From Linanthus parryae (Eukaryota; Streptophyta; Magnoliopsida; Ericales; Polemoniaceae), in the NCBI GenBank assembly GCA_023055425.1, contig JALGPY010000004.1, forward strand, positions 112,137,504 through 112,201,503: a stretch of 64,000 bases of DNA. Direction: 5' to 3'. Under the pieces are notes generated by a model that was given only the letters and a program-made list of their open reading frames with translations, was not told the origin of the DNA and did not search any database. This document shows, one piece after another, positions 1 to 10,702 of this stretch. A program made the position numbers and the translations under genes. Each line of letters starts with the position of its first letter. Within the stretch, counting starts at the first letter, position 1.

Positions 1-1048
1 AGATTTTTACAAAGTGCATATGTGTTTTAGTGTGAGTTTCATGAAATAGTCAAAATTTTGGAGTCAATCACATGATCTAACCATGAAAATGAAAAATCAA
101 GCATGGAGATGAAGAAAACTAAGATGAAATTTCATCAATCAAAGCAAAAGATGGACATGCATGAATGAATTCAAGACTAGAAGAAAGTTTACCCAAAGAT
201 TCAAGAAGATGGTGGATGAAAGAGTGAAATGGACTTCAAAACTTGAGAAGATTGATGAAAGAGCTCCCCTCCATGATCATATAACCCTTGGACTCAAGTT
301 TTTCATGCTTTGGATGCAAGAAAATAGTGTTTTGATGGTGTTTTATGGAGGTCAAACTCCAAAAACGGGAATGAAGTTTGTTGGGAGAGAACAAAACTAG
401 TATGAGTGTTGTTGAGAGGATAAAGATGCAAGAAATGAGAGTGGGAAAGCTAGACCATGAGGATTAATGGAAGTGATGTGATGGTGGAGTGAAAAGTGTG
501 TAGGAAGTGTTTGTGATGAACATGGAGGTAGATGGATGTCACAAGAGTGTAAATAGAGTTTAGCTAGCATTATTTTATTGGAGTTGACCAAAATTGTTGA
601 GAGTGTACTTGGAATGAAAAAAAAATCAATTACATTAGTTGTTGGATGGATTTGAAGAATAGAAACATAGAGTTATAAGGGTAAGATTGTAATTCTCACT
701 TACCAACAATCACATAAAAGTTTTGAGTATTATTTTTTTTTATAAATTATAAACTTAGCAAATAATTTCAAATATAATGCAATGTATGTAAATGTCAAAA
801 ATTCACTTTTAGAAAACTACAAATAAGTTCCAAATATACAAAATAAATTTTATATAATATTGCTTAACTTTTCCAAACCCCAATTAACCCCAAAACGAAA
901 TTCTAGATAATCATTCATGTCCAATGACACCCATAAACTTTAAAACTAAAAAGAATTCATGAACGAGTTTGACATATAAATTTATTGAAATTCTCAAATA
1001 CTTTTCTAAAATTACCAAATAACCTCAACTAAAATACGGGGTATTACA
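1..1048. mobile_element. Right end of a gypsy-type LTR, cutting a copia pol gene
   Basis: This stretch is AT-rich and I find no credible gene in it. It ends at 1048 with GGGGTATTACA, the complement of the TGTAATACCCC start common in plant Ty3-gypsy LTRs. Three bases later a copia pol reading frame begins in mid-gene, so I infer that an LTR element inserted into that copia element and that its other end, plus the copia 5' half, lie left of the window. The matching TGTAATACC end is not present here. A 79-codon open frame at 161-400 has no recognisable domain and was not called. Confidence 0.4.
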
Positions 1049-1050
1049 AT

Positions 1051-2739
1051 GCGTCTACACCAGAGGAACCGGTTCGTCAATGTATTGCTGAAGGAAGACC
1101 AAGGAGAGTCATAAAGCCTCCAGCGAGATACAGAGATGATGGTATGGTGGGATATGCATTACAAGTAGCGGAAGAGGTAGAGGACGAGCCTTCCTCCTAC
1201 AAGGCCGCTATATCTAGTTCTGAGTCAGCACAATGGATTGCCGCGATGGGAGAAGAGATGGAGTCTCTTAGCAAGAACTCGACTTGGGAGCTTGTTAAAT
1301 TGCCAGCGGGAAGGAAGATAGTTAGTTGCAAGTGGGTCTTCAGAAGAAAGGAAGGAACTGCATCTGGAGAGGGCATCAAGTATAAGGCAAGGCTAGTTGC
1401 AAGAGGGTTCAGTCAGAAAGAGGGAGTTGACTACAACGAGATCTTCTCACCAGTGGTCAGACATACTTCTATCCGGGTGTTACTAGCTTTAGTGGCACAC
1501 CACGACTTAGAGCTTGAGCAATTGGATGTCAAGACAGCTTTCCTGCACGGAGAGTTGGAGGAGGAAATATACATGAGCCAACCGGAGGGGTTCCAAGTTC
1601 CCGGAAGAGAGAACCATGTGTGCAAGCTAAAGAGATCTCTCTAAGGACTTAAGCAGTCGCCGAGGCAATTGTACAAGAGGTTTGACAGCTTCATGTTGAA
1701 GATTGGTTACCACAAGTGCGAGTATGATTGCTGCGTGTATCACAAAGAGTTGCATAGTGGATCACGTATTTACCTAGGTCTATATGTGGATGATATTTTG
1801 ATTGCAACTCGAAATATCAAGGACATTAGAGAACTGAAGAGGTCCCTTAGTGCGAAATTCGAGATGAAGGATCTGGGAGCTGCTCGGAAGATATTGGGAG
1901 TTGAGATCTATAGAGATAGGAAGAAGAAGAAGATTTTCTTATCACAGCAGGGATACACCAAGAAGATCTTGGCAAGATTCGGGATGTTATCATCTAAAGC
2001 TATAGATACTCCTATGGAAACTAACATCAAGCTAGGAATGTACACCGTTCAGACTGAGGAGGAGAAGGAGTACATGTCCAAGGTTCCATATGCTAGCGCA
2101 GTTGGAAGTCTCATGTATGCTATGGTCTGCACTCGACCGGACATAGCATTCGCTGTTAGTGTGGTTAGTCGTTTTATGGCTCATCCGGGTAGGGACCATT
2201 GGCAGGCGGTGAAGCGCATATTCAGGTACCTTAAGGGTACGTCAGACATTGGCCTATGCTATGGGTCACGTGAAAACATCTTGGTAGCTGGTTTCTCGGA
2301 TGCGGACTATTCAGGGGATATTGACAGTAGAAGATCAATGACAGGCTACGTATTTGCTCTGGGAGCATCTGTTGTGAGTTGGAAGGCGACGCTACAGCCG
2401 ACGGTGACTTTGTCCACCACGGAGGCGGAGTATATGGCTCTAACGGAAGCAGCAAAGGAGGCAATTTGGCTTAAGGGAATGGTCAATGATCTGGGGATGC
2501 TTCAAGATCAAGCGATAGTCTACTGTGATAGCTTGAGTGCGATTTGCTTGACTAAGGACCAGGTTCATCATGAAAGGACCAAGCATATCGACTTCATGTA
2601 TCATTTTCTGAGAAACGAAAGCAGGATCAAGGTGATGAAGGTGGGGACTGCTGACAACCCCGCGGATATGTTCACCAAGCCGGTTCCGGAGAGCAAGTTC
2701 CAGCATTGTCTGGAATTGCTCAACATCTTGAGCCAGTGA
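1051..2739 (+). pseudogene. Ty1-copia (Tnt1-like) pol: reverse transcriptase and RNase H, one internal stop
   Basis: This is the 3' part of a copia polyprotein. The frame is open from 1051 and starts in the integrase-RT linker (IKPPARYRDD). It runs through the RT start (SCKWVFRRK, YKARLVARGF), the LDVKTAFLHG block, the catalytic YVDDIL motif near 1780 and RNase H ([28 protein letters not shown]), and ends with NPADMFTKP and a stop at 2737-2739. The frame is the same throughout except for one TAA at 1642-1644, where RSLYGLKQ-type elements normally have tyrosine; a single base change would explain it. The sequence is closest in style to the Tnt1/Tork lineage. The 5' half is missing because of the junction at 1048. 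The element is not functional as it stands, but it is little decayed. Confidence 0.9.
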
Positions 2740-2882
2740 AGCCCTTCGGGGCTTGTCGAACCCGGTGGGGGTCCAGTGAGTCTCTGTGACGAGAGACAAT
2801 TGGGAGCGGAGAAGACGTAGCTTTGTTTACGAGAAGAGGACCAGCTGCTGTTGACAAGAGAATTCAAGTCAAGGTGGAGATT

Positions 2883-3223
2883 TGTTGAGTTGGTGCCTTG
2901 AATTTGTCAAAGGCTGCCAAACTCATTGTTTCCAACTTTGATTAGGAAACATTGGAAGTTAAAGGCGGTGGAGGATTAGTTAGGAAACAAGTTTGTTTCC
3001 AAATCGGATTTGGAAACTTTAGGGATTTCCTAGCACTATATAAAGAACCTAGTAGTCACACTATTAGGCATGCAAAAAACATTCTTGTAGTCTTGTTCCT
3101 CTTAAGTGAATAAAGGGTGATTTTCGCCGTGGAGGTAGTTAGCAAATATTTTGCTAGCGAACCACGTAAAATTTTGTGTTCTTCTTTATTCGTTCTTCGT
3201 TCGTGAGGTGATTTGACATAACA
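2883..3223 (+). repeat. 3' LTR of the Tnt1-like copia element
   Basis: A purine-rich tract (AAGGTGGAGA, 2870-2880) lies just upstream of TGTTGAGTTGG at 2883, as expected for a polypurine tract and LTR start. The LTR is about 341 bp and ends ACATAACA at 3223, giving TGTT/AACA terminal complementarity. A TATA box (CTATATAAAG, 3036-3045) sits in the middle. The partner LTR is outside the window, so the right boundary rests on the terminal bases only. Confidence 0.7.
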
Positions 3224-3561
3224 TGCGCCCCTATGTAAATTCCAAAAACGTCGTCTGTTACAATGATAGTAGTACTTACCTAGAGTAATGGACGGGTAGA
3301 GTTGTTTGGGCTTCTTCAGGAGTTGCGGTCCAAAGCCCATTATGTTCTCAGGTCCTATAGTTAATTCTACTTAGTTTGGGCTTACTTCAAGTAACTCATC
3401 ATATCTAGTTGGGTCTTTACTATGTTTAGATCGATAGTTCAAGTGATCTGGAGTCTCCCTTATACTATTACCACTAGGGGATGAAAGTGTCTTCTACCCA
3501 TAGTATAGAATTAAACAGGCTCGTCATATTTGTTCAACCACGTTAGCTACACCATGTTAGT
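3224..3561. other. Unassigned sequence between a copia LTR and a hAT element
   Basis: I see no coding potential, known repeat ends or RNA gene in these 338 bases. It is the original flank into which the neighbouring elements inserted, or an older degraded repeat. Confidence 0.4.
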
Positions 3562-3569
3562 GTCCCACC

Positions 3570-4549
3570 CAGGGGCGGATTCATGATTTCATGTCAATGG
3601 GGCCAAAATATTCAACAAATTTGATAATCATTGTACAAAAAGTAAACCCAATTCACATCGATAAAATTCAAAATTTATAAATGATACACCATTAATAATA
3701 TAAGAGAATTCAAAAGCGGGAACATTTTCACAAAGAAAAGACAATAAAAAGACTCAATTTACAACAACGTATACCAAAAGGAACAAAAAAAAACTCTCAA
3801 TTGAGAAGCGGGGGGAAAATCGGATTCCTGGAAAAAAAGTTCCACACAACCATCAAACAGCCTACAAACTAAGATAAATCATATGTTCTTAAATTACATG
3901 TACAAAGACCTGAGAAACAATACCTAAGAATTGACAGAAGAAATCAGAACAAACAAATTGAGAATTAGTGGGAAAATAGGGTTTCTAACCCAAGTTCTGA
4001 CCTGCGAATTTTGGCAAAATTGAGATTTGATTTGGCAAGTTCAGGCACCTACGAACACCACGGCGACGTCGATACTGCCATTCAGTCGTTCAGGCACCCA
4101 CAAATTCGATGGCTGCTCCGCCACCCTGAGTGCCGATGAACCTGCGAATCGTGATCTATCCCTCCCCTCAATTTGACTCTGTCCTCGTCTTTGTCTTCGT
4201 CTTTTTCTTCGTCTTCATCTTCCTCTTCTCCGCGTCTCTTCATTTTCTCATAATTTCATTCTCTTTCTCTTCTCTCCGTCTCGAACGAATATGAGAATTA
4301 ATTTCTGGAGTTTTTTTTTTTTTTTAAAAAAATAGGTGGGTCTCTGTTTCTAAAATTGGGAAACTTAAGGGTTTAAAATCGATCCAGATTTAGTGGCTTA
4401 AATGAAAGAAACCCATCTATTTGGGGGGTTTTATGTGAAGTCAGTGGGGACTAAACTATATTAAACCAAAAATTACTGAGTGAAATTTCAAAAACAAAAA
4501 TCTAAGTGGGGGCTATGGCCCCCACCTGTCCCACGCTACATCTGCTCTG
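3570..4549. mobile_element. Non-autonomous hAT-type element, 980 bp, perfect 8-bp TSD
   Basis: The element begins CAGGGGCGGATTCATG at 3570 and ends ACATCTGCTCTG at 4549, an imperfect inverted repeat. It is flanked on both sides by the same 8 bases, GTCCCACC (3562-3569 and 4550-4557). An 8-bp duplication and CAGGGG-type ends are characteristic of hAT transposons. No transposase frame is present, so it would depend on a trans-acting source. The interior is AT-rich with a short GC-rich patch near 4050-4160. Confidence 0.8.
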
Positions 4550-4557
4550 GTCCCACC

Positions 4558-4994
4558 ATTGCGTATCAAGCACTCTGCATTTCTCTCTCAGTGTGTCTCA
4601 CTTTGCGAGTTCTTTGCCTCCTTCATCTCAGGCTAACTTAGCCAACACCACCACATCCCGTTCTATTTCTCTGTATTTCTCGCATAAATAGTCTCTCAAG
4701 CTATTTGTCCATTTTAATTGTGTTTCACTTTACACTCCAGGTACATTGCACATATACTGCACAACACGAAGGTAACATGAAGATATCACAAATAATCTAA
4801 TAAAAAATCTTAACATTAGTGAGAAACGCATCACAACCCATGTATTCATGTAAGAATCAATAAAATTATGAAAATATTCTATGAAGACGGCGAATGGTGA
4901 TAACTTCATCAAAGTGTGCAAGAATTGTTTTTTTAATCAAATGGAGTTCCTCGTTAACAAAACACAATTTATGATCTCCATTTGTTTTAAACGG
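4558..4994. other. Unassigned sequence
   Basis: A CT-rich start (4558-4690) is followed by AT-rich sequence. The short frame at 4506-4691 crosses the hAT element end and is not a gene. Nothing else is recognisable. Confidence 0.35.
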
Positions 4995-5168
4995 CTATAG
5001 ATTTTGCAGATTTCTCCTCAGTTTTACCACCACCAAGCTCACATTATCTGAGCTATGCCTAGCGAACGCCAACTTCGTCAGCAGAACTGACGCGTCAGAG
5101 CATGCCTTGTCAGAACCCTCGTCGGCTGCCGTCGATTCCGTCCCCAGCGACTGCGGTGGAGACTGCGG
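4995..5168 (-). pseudogene. C-terminal fragment resembling a PP2C protein phosphatase
   Basis: On the minus strand an open stretch ends with ASVLLTKLAFARHSSDNVSL and then VVVKLRR, followed by a stop at 4995. The pattern (leucine-rich helix, S-D-N-V-S, VVVV strand) is that of the last helix and strand of plant type 2C protein phosphatases. The rest of the phosphatase is absent: at 5169 the sequence becomes the LTR of the neighbouring copia element. It is either a gene interrupted by the retrotransposon, whose 5' part was lost in later rearrangement, or a captured fragment. Similarity is judged by eye only. Confidence 0.45.
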
Positions 5169-5400
5169 TGTAGAAAACTGCGATCCGGAAATATGAAGAA
5201 GATGATTTAGAGAGCAGAGAGAATGCGAGAAAGGGGAAGAAGAAATGATTCTCATTTATTCATTAAGGCGCCTAAACCAGTATTTAACTGGTTGTTACAG
5301 AGTTTGGAATATTAAAGAAACCTATTCTTCTTCTAAACTACAAGACAAAACACTTTCTTAACACAAATTATGTTTTATCCTTTCTAAGAACTGCAACACA
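5169..5400 (-). repeat. 3' LTR of the minus-strand RE1-like copia element
   Basis: Read on the minus strand, a purine-rich tract (AGAAAAGATGGGG) lies next to TGTGTTGCAG at 5400. The LTR ends TTTTCTACA at 5169, giving TG...CA ends and a length of about 232 bp. An AATAAA signal (AATAAATGAG) falls inside. The 5' LTR was not found, so the limits rest on the tract and the end bases. Confidence 0.6.
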
Positions 5401-5461
5401 ACCCCATCTTTTCTAGAGATTTCACAGAGAAACAGCAAAATGCCATTTACAAAAAACAAAT

Positions 5462-6960
5462 CTAGATAAAGCACATGAGCATAAATAAGGTAACTTGAGA
5501 CTCTGACATATATGCAATTAAACACAGCTTCTGTTTCAGATCAAGAAACCTGTGAGAAGATAAGGGTTTTGTGAAAATGTCAGCTACCTGGTCTTTTGTG
5601 GATACATGAAGAAGACTGAGAGAATTGTTGACAACTTGCTCTATGACAAAGTGGTAATCAATCTCTATGTGCTTTGTTCTGGCATGGAAGACAGGGTTCC
5701 TTGCCAGAGCTAGTGCACAAAGATTATCACAGAGCAGAAGTGGAGATGAGATATGACCAATATGCAGAAAATGAAGTACATAAGTGATCCACTTGAACTG
5801 AGCTAAAGTTGTAGCCATAGACCTATATTCAGCTTCAGTGGTGCTTTTTGCTACTGTGTGTTGGCGTTTGGAGCTCCATGAGATAAGATTGGAGCCTAAA
5901 TACACACAGAAACCTGAAGTTGATCTTCTATCAACAATAGAGGCTGCCCAATCAACAACACAGAAGCTCTGAAGTTGCAAAGAACCGCCAATGAACTTAA
6001 GGCCAGAAGATGGGGTACCTTTCGAATATCTCAGAACTCTTTTGAGAGCAGTCCAATCTCTATTTGTAGGTTTGTGCATTGTTTGACAGAGGCTTTTGAG
6101 ATAAAACTGAATACCAGGTCTTGTAATGGTTAGGTATTGGAGAGCATCAACCAAACTCCTAAAGAACTGCACATTAGAGATCTATGTATCTGCATTATTT
6201 GAGATTGGAGGTTTGGTGGATACTGGAGTACGACAAGGTTTGCGGTCTTGCAAACCGGCTTTCTTAAGAATGTCAGCTACATACTTTGACTGGTGAAAAA
6301 TCATAGTAGAATTAGTTCTATGAATTTCCAGTCCAAGAAAGCAAGCGACAGATCCCAAATCCTTAAGGGAGAACACAGTCCACATATGTTGTATGAGAGT
6401 ATGAATATAGCTGTCATTATTTCCAGTCACCAAAATATCATCTACATACACAAGAATAATAGTGTATGTAAAGGATTCATCAACTTTGGAAGCCACAAAA
6501 CCTTGACTGTGAAAGTACTGAGAAAACATGGTGAACCAAGCGCTGGGATCTTGCTTTAATCGATAGAGAGACTTATGGAGTCTGCATACTAAAGCAGGAG
6601 AGGAATGTACAAAACCAGGAAGTTGTTGCATATAGACTTCCTTAGTGAGACTAGGAAAGCAATGGAGACATCTAGCTGCTTGATGTTTCCAACTGAAATG
6701 TGCAACCAATGATAGAAAAATTCTCACTGTTTGATGCTTCACAATAGGAGAAAATGTTTTTGTGAAGTCTAATCACTGTTGTTGGTGAAACCCTTTGGCA
6801 ACCAGTCTGCCTTATACCTTGTGATTGCACCATCAGCTCATCTTTTGATCCTAAAAACCCACTTTCCACCACTTGATCTCCTTCCAGGTGGTAGGGGAAC
6901 TGATTATCATGCGGGTTTCTCCATAAGAGCTTGATACTCCTCATTCATAGCTTGTAACCG
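5462..6960 (-). pseudogene. RE1-like copia reverse transcriptase and RNase H, several breaks
   Basis: Translation of the minus strand gives copia RT and RNase H in order. The RT has FSPIVKHQTVR, KSLYRLKQDPSAWF, VYVDDILVTGN (catalytic, near 6440) and FLGLEIHR. RNase H has LQYLTITRP, VDWAASIVDRRSTSGFCV, KSTTEAEYRS, RTKHIEIDYHF and VADIFTKPL. RT and RNase H share one frame, interrupted by a TAG at 6182-6184. A TGA stands near 6767 just before the LDFTKTFSP block, and the RT N-terminus (6780-6960) needs frame changes. The style matches the RE1/Ale lineage. It is an inactive relic. Confidence 0.88.
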
Positions 6961-7116
6961 ATGGGGATGCTTAGAGGCTTCTTGAATTGTAGTAGGTTCA
7001 GAATCGCCACAATTGACTGTAACTGCATTACAGTATTTAGTATTGGGCTTGATAATGCCAGCTTTAGATCTGGTAATCATGGAGTGAGAAGGAGGGGATG
7101 GAGAGGAAGAATTAGG

Positions 7117-8260
7117 TTAGTGAGAAGAGGTTGAGGAAGAAGACACTAAGTGATCAATTGGTGAGTGTTGAGGTGTGTTAAGAGAAGGAGATTGAGACAT
7201 AGGAGAAGTGGATGTGGGGTTAGAAGTATGAGTGACCACTGAAGGTGGATGAGTATTAGGGTAGGAGGATGATGGTGATGTGCTTAAGAAGATTGGAGTA
7301 AGAAAACTCCAATCAGTAGAGTAGTTGGAGGGTTCGAAAGCAGAAGAGACAGGAGTAGAAGCAAAAGGAAACATTGTCTCATCAAAGATAACATGTCCGG
7401 ACACATAAACAACTAGTGTATGTATGTCAAGACATTTGTGACCTTTTGTGAGAAGGCAATAACCAAGAAAATACAAGGTGTGGATCTATGATGTAGTTTA
7501 GTGGGAGAGTAAGGTTTAAGCCATGGGTAGCATAAACAACCAAATATTTTGAGAGTGTGATAAGTAGTTTCTCTGTGATATAACATAAACTAAGGAGATT
7601 TATGAGAAAGAGAGACTTTGGAAAGTTCGTTGATAAAAAAATTGGTTGTGACAAGAGCATCTAGCCAATATTTATTAGGTAAAGAAGCATGATCAAGTAA
7701 TGCGATGGTTGTTTCAATCAAATGTCTATGTTTCCTTTCAGCTGCACCATATTGCTCATGAGTGTGTGTGCATGTAGTTTGATGAACAGTGCATTGAGAC
7801 TGAAAATAGAAACCAAATTTATGATTAAGATATTCTGAACCATTATAAGCTCTGAAGATCTTAATACTAGAAGAAAATTGATTGGCAATCAAAGCACAAA
7901 AATAACCAAAAGCATGATATGCGTAGTCCTTTAATTTTAAAGGATGCAACCATGTGAATTTGGTAAAATCACAAGAAATAGTACATAGTACTTGTAGTTT
8001 GTAAATGAAGGTACATGGTAAGGACCTCATACATCACTATGAACTAGTTGTAAAGGAGCAGTAGTTACACTAGAGTTGTGAGTAAAAGGCAGTTTATGTG
8101 ATCTGGAAACAGAACAAGCATTACATAAGTGCAAAGATTTATGAAATGAGACATGTAATTTAGATGACATAGACTGTAGAATTGGAAAGGTTGGATGACA
8201 AAGCCTTTGTTGCCATGATGAAGCATCAGACATGACTGGGGATGAAGATGAACTTGTAAT
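7117..8260 (-). pseudogene. RE1-like copia integrase region
   Basis: In minus-strand order there is a pre-integrase segment (WQQRLCHPTF ... CNACSVSRSHKLPF, part of the zinc-binding HHCC module), the integrase core (FTKFTWLHPLK, AYNGSEYLNHKF, QYGAAERKHRHLIETT) and the C-terminal GKGHKCLD-like block with VVYVSGHVIFDETMFPF. The catalytic aspartate normally found in the DNGGE motif is replaced (AYNGSE), and the pieces lie in different frames, so this copy cannot encode an active integrase. It continues the element whose RT lies at 5462-6960. Confidence 0.85.
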
Positions 8261-9150
8261 GAATACAGTCCATTGCTACATTGCCCTTGGTGGAGAATAG
8301 CCTTGGTAGCATTGTTCTGAATTACAAACCATTAGAGTCAAATGAGAGTGTGCAGTTGTTATCTAAGGCAAATATGTGAACATAAAGAAGGGTACTATTA
8401 AAGTGAGAGGGGTGAAGAATGCGTGGCAGAATAAAAGTGGAGTGAGGGAGAGATATGATACCAGATCATGTATGCTGAATAGGGACCTCAGAACCAGTAT
8501 ATGGGTAATGATGCTGCACAGTGTGGAGCTGATTTGTGACATGATGTGTGGCACCTGAGTCCAGAATCTAGGGAAGATGTTGCTGAGATGAGGAAGAGGC
8601 TTGAAACTATTGTGTTTGTGGAGAGAACTATTTTTTTATATTGTAGAGCTTGATAGAAATGATGTCGAGCTTGTGGTGTATATGGTGGAGGCATAAATGG
8701 TGAACCATGTAAGGTGTGATAAGCCCTCTATGCGGATGGTTTGGGAGTATATTTGGTTGTGTCAAGTCTGTACCAACAGTCCCTTGCATTGTGTTTAGTT
8801 CTACCACAAATTAGATAAGCTAGCTCTGTAGTAGAAGATAATCTATGGGGTTTGGATCGTCCAGATAATGGTGTAGAGGTAGAATAAGTACCATAAAATG
8901 AAGCTAAACCATTGTATTGACCAAGCACAGAGGCTCCAGAAATGGATTGTGGTTTCTTTGAGTAAGGTTTGGTGGCATTATATTCGTATGAAAATTTACG
9001 TGGCTTGTAAGGGGCCTAACATGCAGAAATAACTTCAGTAGCAGCAGTGGAAGCAGATGATGTGGAGGTATGGCAGAGAAAGAAGGATTCACAAAAGACA
9101 TTCTAGGCATTTCTACTTGAAGATGTAATTCCTCATAATCGAAAGTGTAC
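8261..9150 (-). pseudogene. RE1-like copia gag zinc knuckle and protease, 5'-truncated
   Basis: The minus strand holds a CCHC-like knuckle (ICGRTKHNARDCW, near 8800) and a retroviral-type protease active site (LDSGATHHVTN-like, near 8540, split between frames). Gag upstream of the knuckle is serine/proline-rich and degraded. The element stops abruptly at 9150, where the LTR of the next element begins at 9151, so the gag N-terminus and the 5' LTR are lost or displaced. Confidence 0.7.
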
Positions 9151-10560
9151 TGATAACTCCGTTTTTGGATTTATTTTATTCCTTACTTTTCTGCTTTTTG
9201 CGTGCTCAACATGGAGAATTTGGTGTCTTTTCAAGTAAATTGTGCTAATATTTGAGAAAATGAGTTCTTGAGCTATTATTGTTACATCTGGGCGTTTTTA
9301 GTATAATTTTGAGCTTTTATTGTCATATGATCGCGGATTGTGTTTTGTTGTTGTGATTCGCAGGAAAATAGGGCTTGGATGATTATGCGGGAGATGGAAC
9401 CGAGCTTCAGAAACGAGGAACTTAACGAAAAAGCCAAAAAGAAATTTGCAGAATGAAGGTGTCTTCGTAGGAAGACTTGGTACTTAGTCAAATTTCAAGT
9501 TGCTGAAAACCTCTTCCCAAAACAGCTTGCAGTACCTATCTGGGAAGATCTTTGTAGGAAGAGAAAATGTCTTCCCGGGAAGACTCTTTCTACGAAGAGA
9601 AAAGTCTTCCTACGAAGAGAACGCTGACAGAGGCTGATTCTGACGGGGTTTTTATGTAATTTCTCCAAACTTTGTAATATCATTATGGAAACGTACTTAA
9701 GTCAATTAGGTCGTGATTTGGATCAGTTAGCAAGGTTTTTTGGACGTGTTGGAGAGCTAGATACGGCTTGGAGAGCTTTGGAGCACTTGGATCATTCGTT
9801 TGGCTTCTAAAACTCCATTTCTTCTCTAATTTTGGTTATTGATCATGAAAACTTGTATTGTGATCATGTTTTTGAGTAGCTAAACTCCTATTTCGGGATA
9901 TCTCGTAGGTAGCTAGGGTTTGAGCACCACGTTTGGTGATTATGGATTTGCTTTCATGCTTTTTAGCTTAATTGATGATGTTTTGTCTAGTTATGTGTGT
10001 TTTATGAATATCTCTCAAATTTTCTATTGTTAGACGTATCAATAGGATTGAGCTAGGTTATGAATGTTAGATAAATTAACGTCTATTGCCCGGAAACTTG
10101 AAACACACACTAGCCGTATCTAGGGTTGAGAAATCTTGCTAGTTAGCAAAGAACTAAGAGTAGACTAATGAGTATAAAGCATGTTTAAGCTTGATTAGAC
10201 TAGAGACATCGACTTTGATAGTTTAAATATAGGTGTTGGTTGAGAAATCTTCAACATATGAGTGCTCGTTTAACTAGACAACACAACATCGTGTTATCAA
10301 AACATAAATCCAATGTTGTGGGAAATACCTAGAGAACTTGTAGAGATATCCTAAACTTCTCCTCATATTAAACAACCCTGTTTTAATAATTAGCTTGTTA
10401 TTTAATTTCTTAGATTATTTTAACAAACTCAACGCGCTTTGCCCAAATAAGGTTAAGAAGTCTTAACTAGTTTGCAAGAAGTCCTTTGGGTTCGACAAAC
10501 CCGGATTTACCGAAATTATTACTACACTGACAGCCGTACACTTGGGGTTGGATCGTGTCA
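9151..10560 (+). repeat. LTR 1 of a large non-autonomous LTR element
   Basis: This block starts TGATAACTCCG and ends GGATCGTGTCA. It is repeated almost base for base at 13672-15068. It inserted into the gag region of the minus-strand copia element (junction at 9150/9151). The LTR is about 1.4 kb. It contains a cluster of CTTCCTACGAAGA-type inverted motifs (9461-9625), including a perfect 16-bp palindrome, GTCTTCCCGGGAAGAC, at 9569-9584. Short frames inside it are not genes. Confidence 0.88.
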
Positions 10561-10566
10561 AGTTTT

Positions 10567-10584
10567 TGGCGCCTTTGCTGGGGA
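10567..10584 (+). other. Primer binding site, tRNA-Asp type
   Basis: TGGCGCCTTTGCTGGGGA lies six bases after the LTR end. It is two mismatches from TGGCGCCGTTGCCGGGGA, the complement of the 3' end of plant tRNA-Asp, which is used by Athila-type Ty3-gypsy elements. The second copy at 15075-15092 (TGGCGTCGTTGCCGGGGA) has one mismatch. Confidence 0.75.
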
Positions 10585-10702
10585 CTTCATTTGAATTAGT
10601 TAGGATTATTTACTTTAGTGAATTTTATTTTTTGCTTTTGTTTATTTATTTGTTAATCTCACTTGCTTCCTACCGAATAATTGTGCAGGCTTCGTGGTAA
10701 TC

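Noticed and set aside
161..400. 79-codon open frame on the plus strand
   Set aside because: No domain, no codon pattern distinct from its surroundings, and it lies in LTR-like non-coding sequence.
9282..9683. Minus-strand frames repeated at 13802-14203
   Set aside because: They lie inside the LTRs and recur only because the LTRs are copies.
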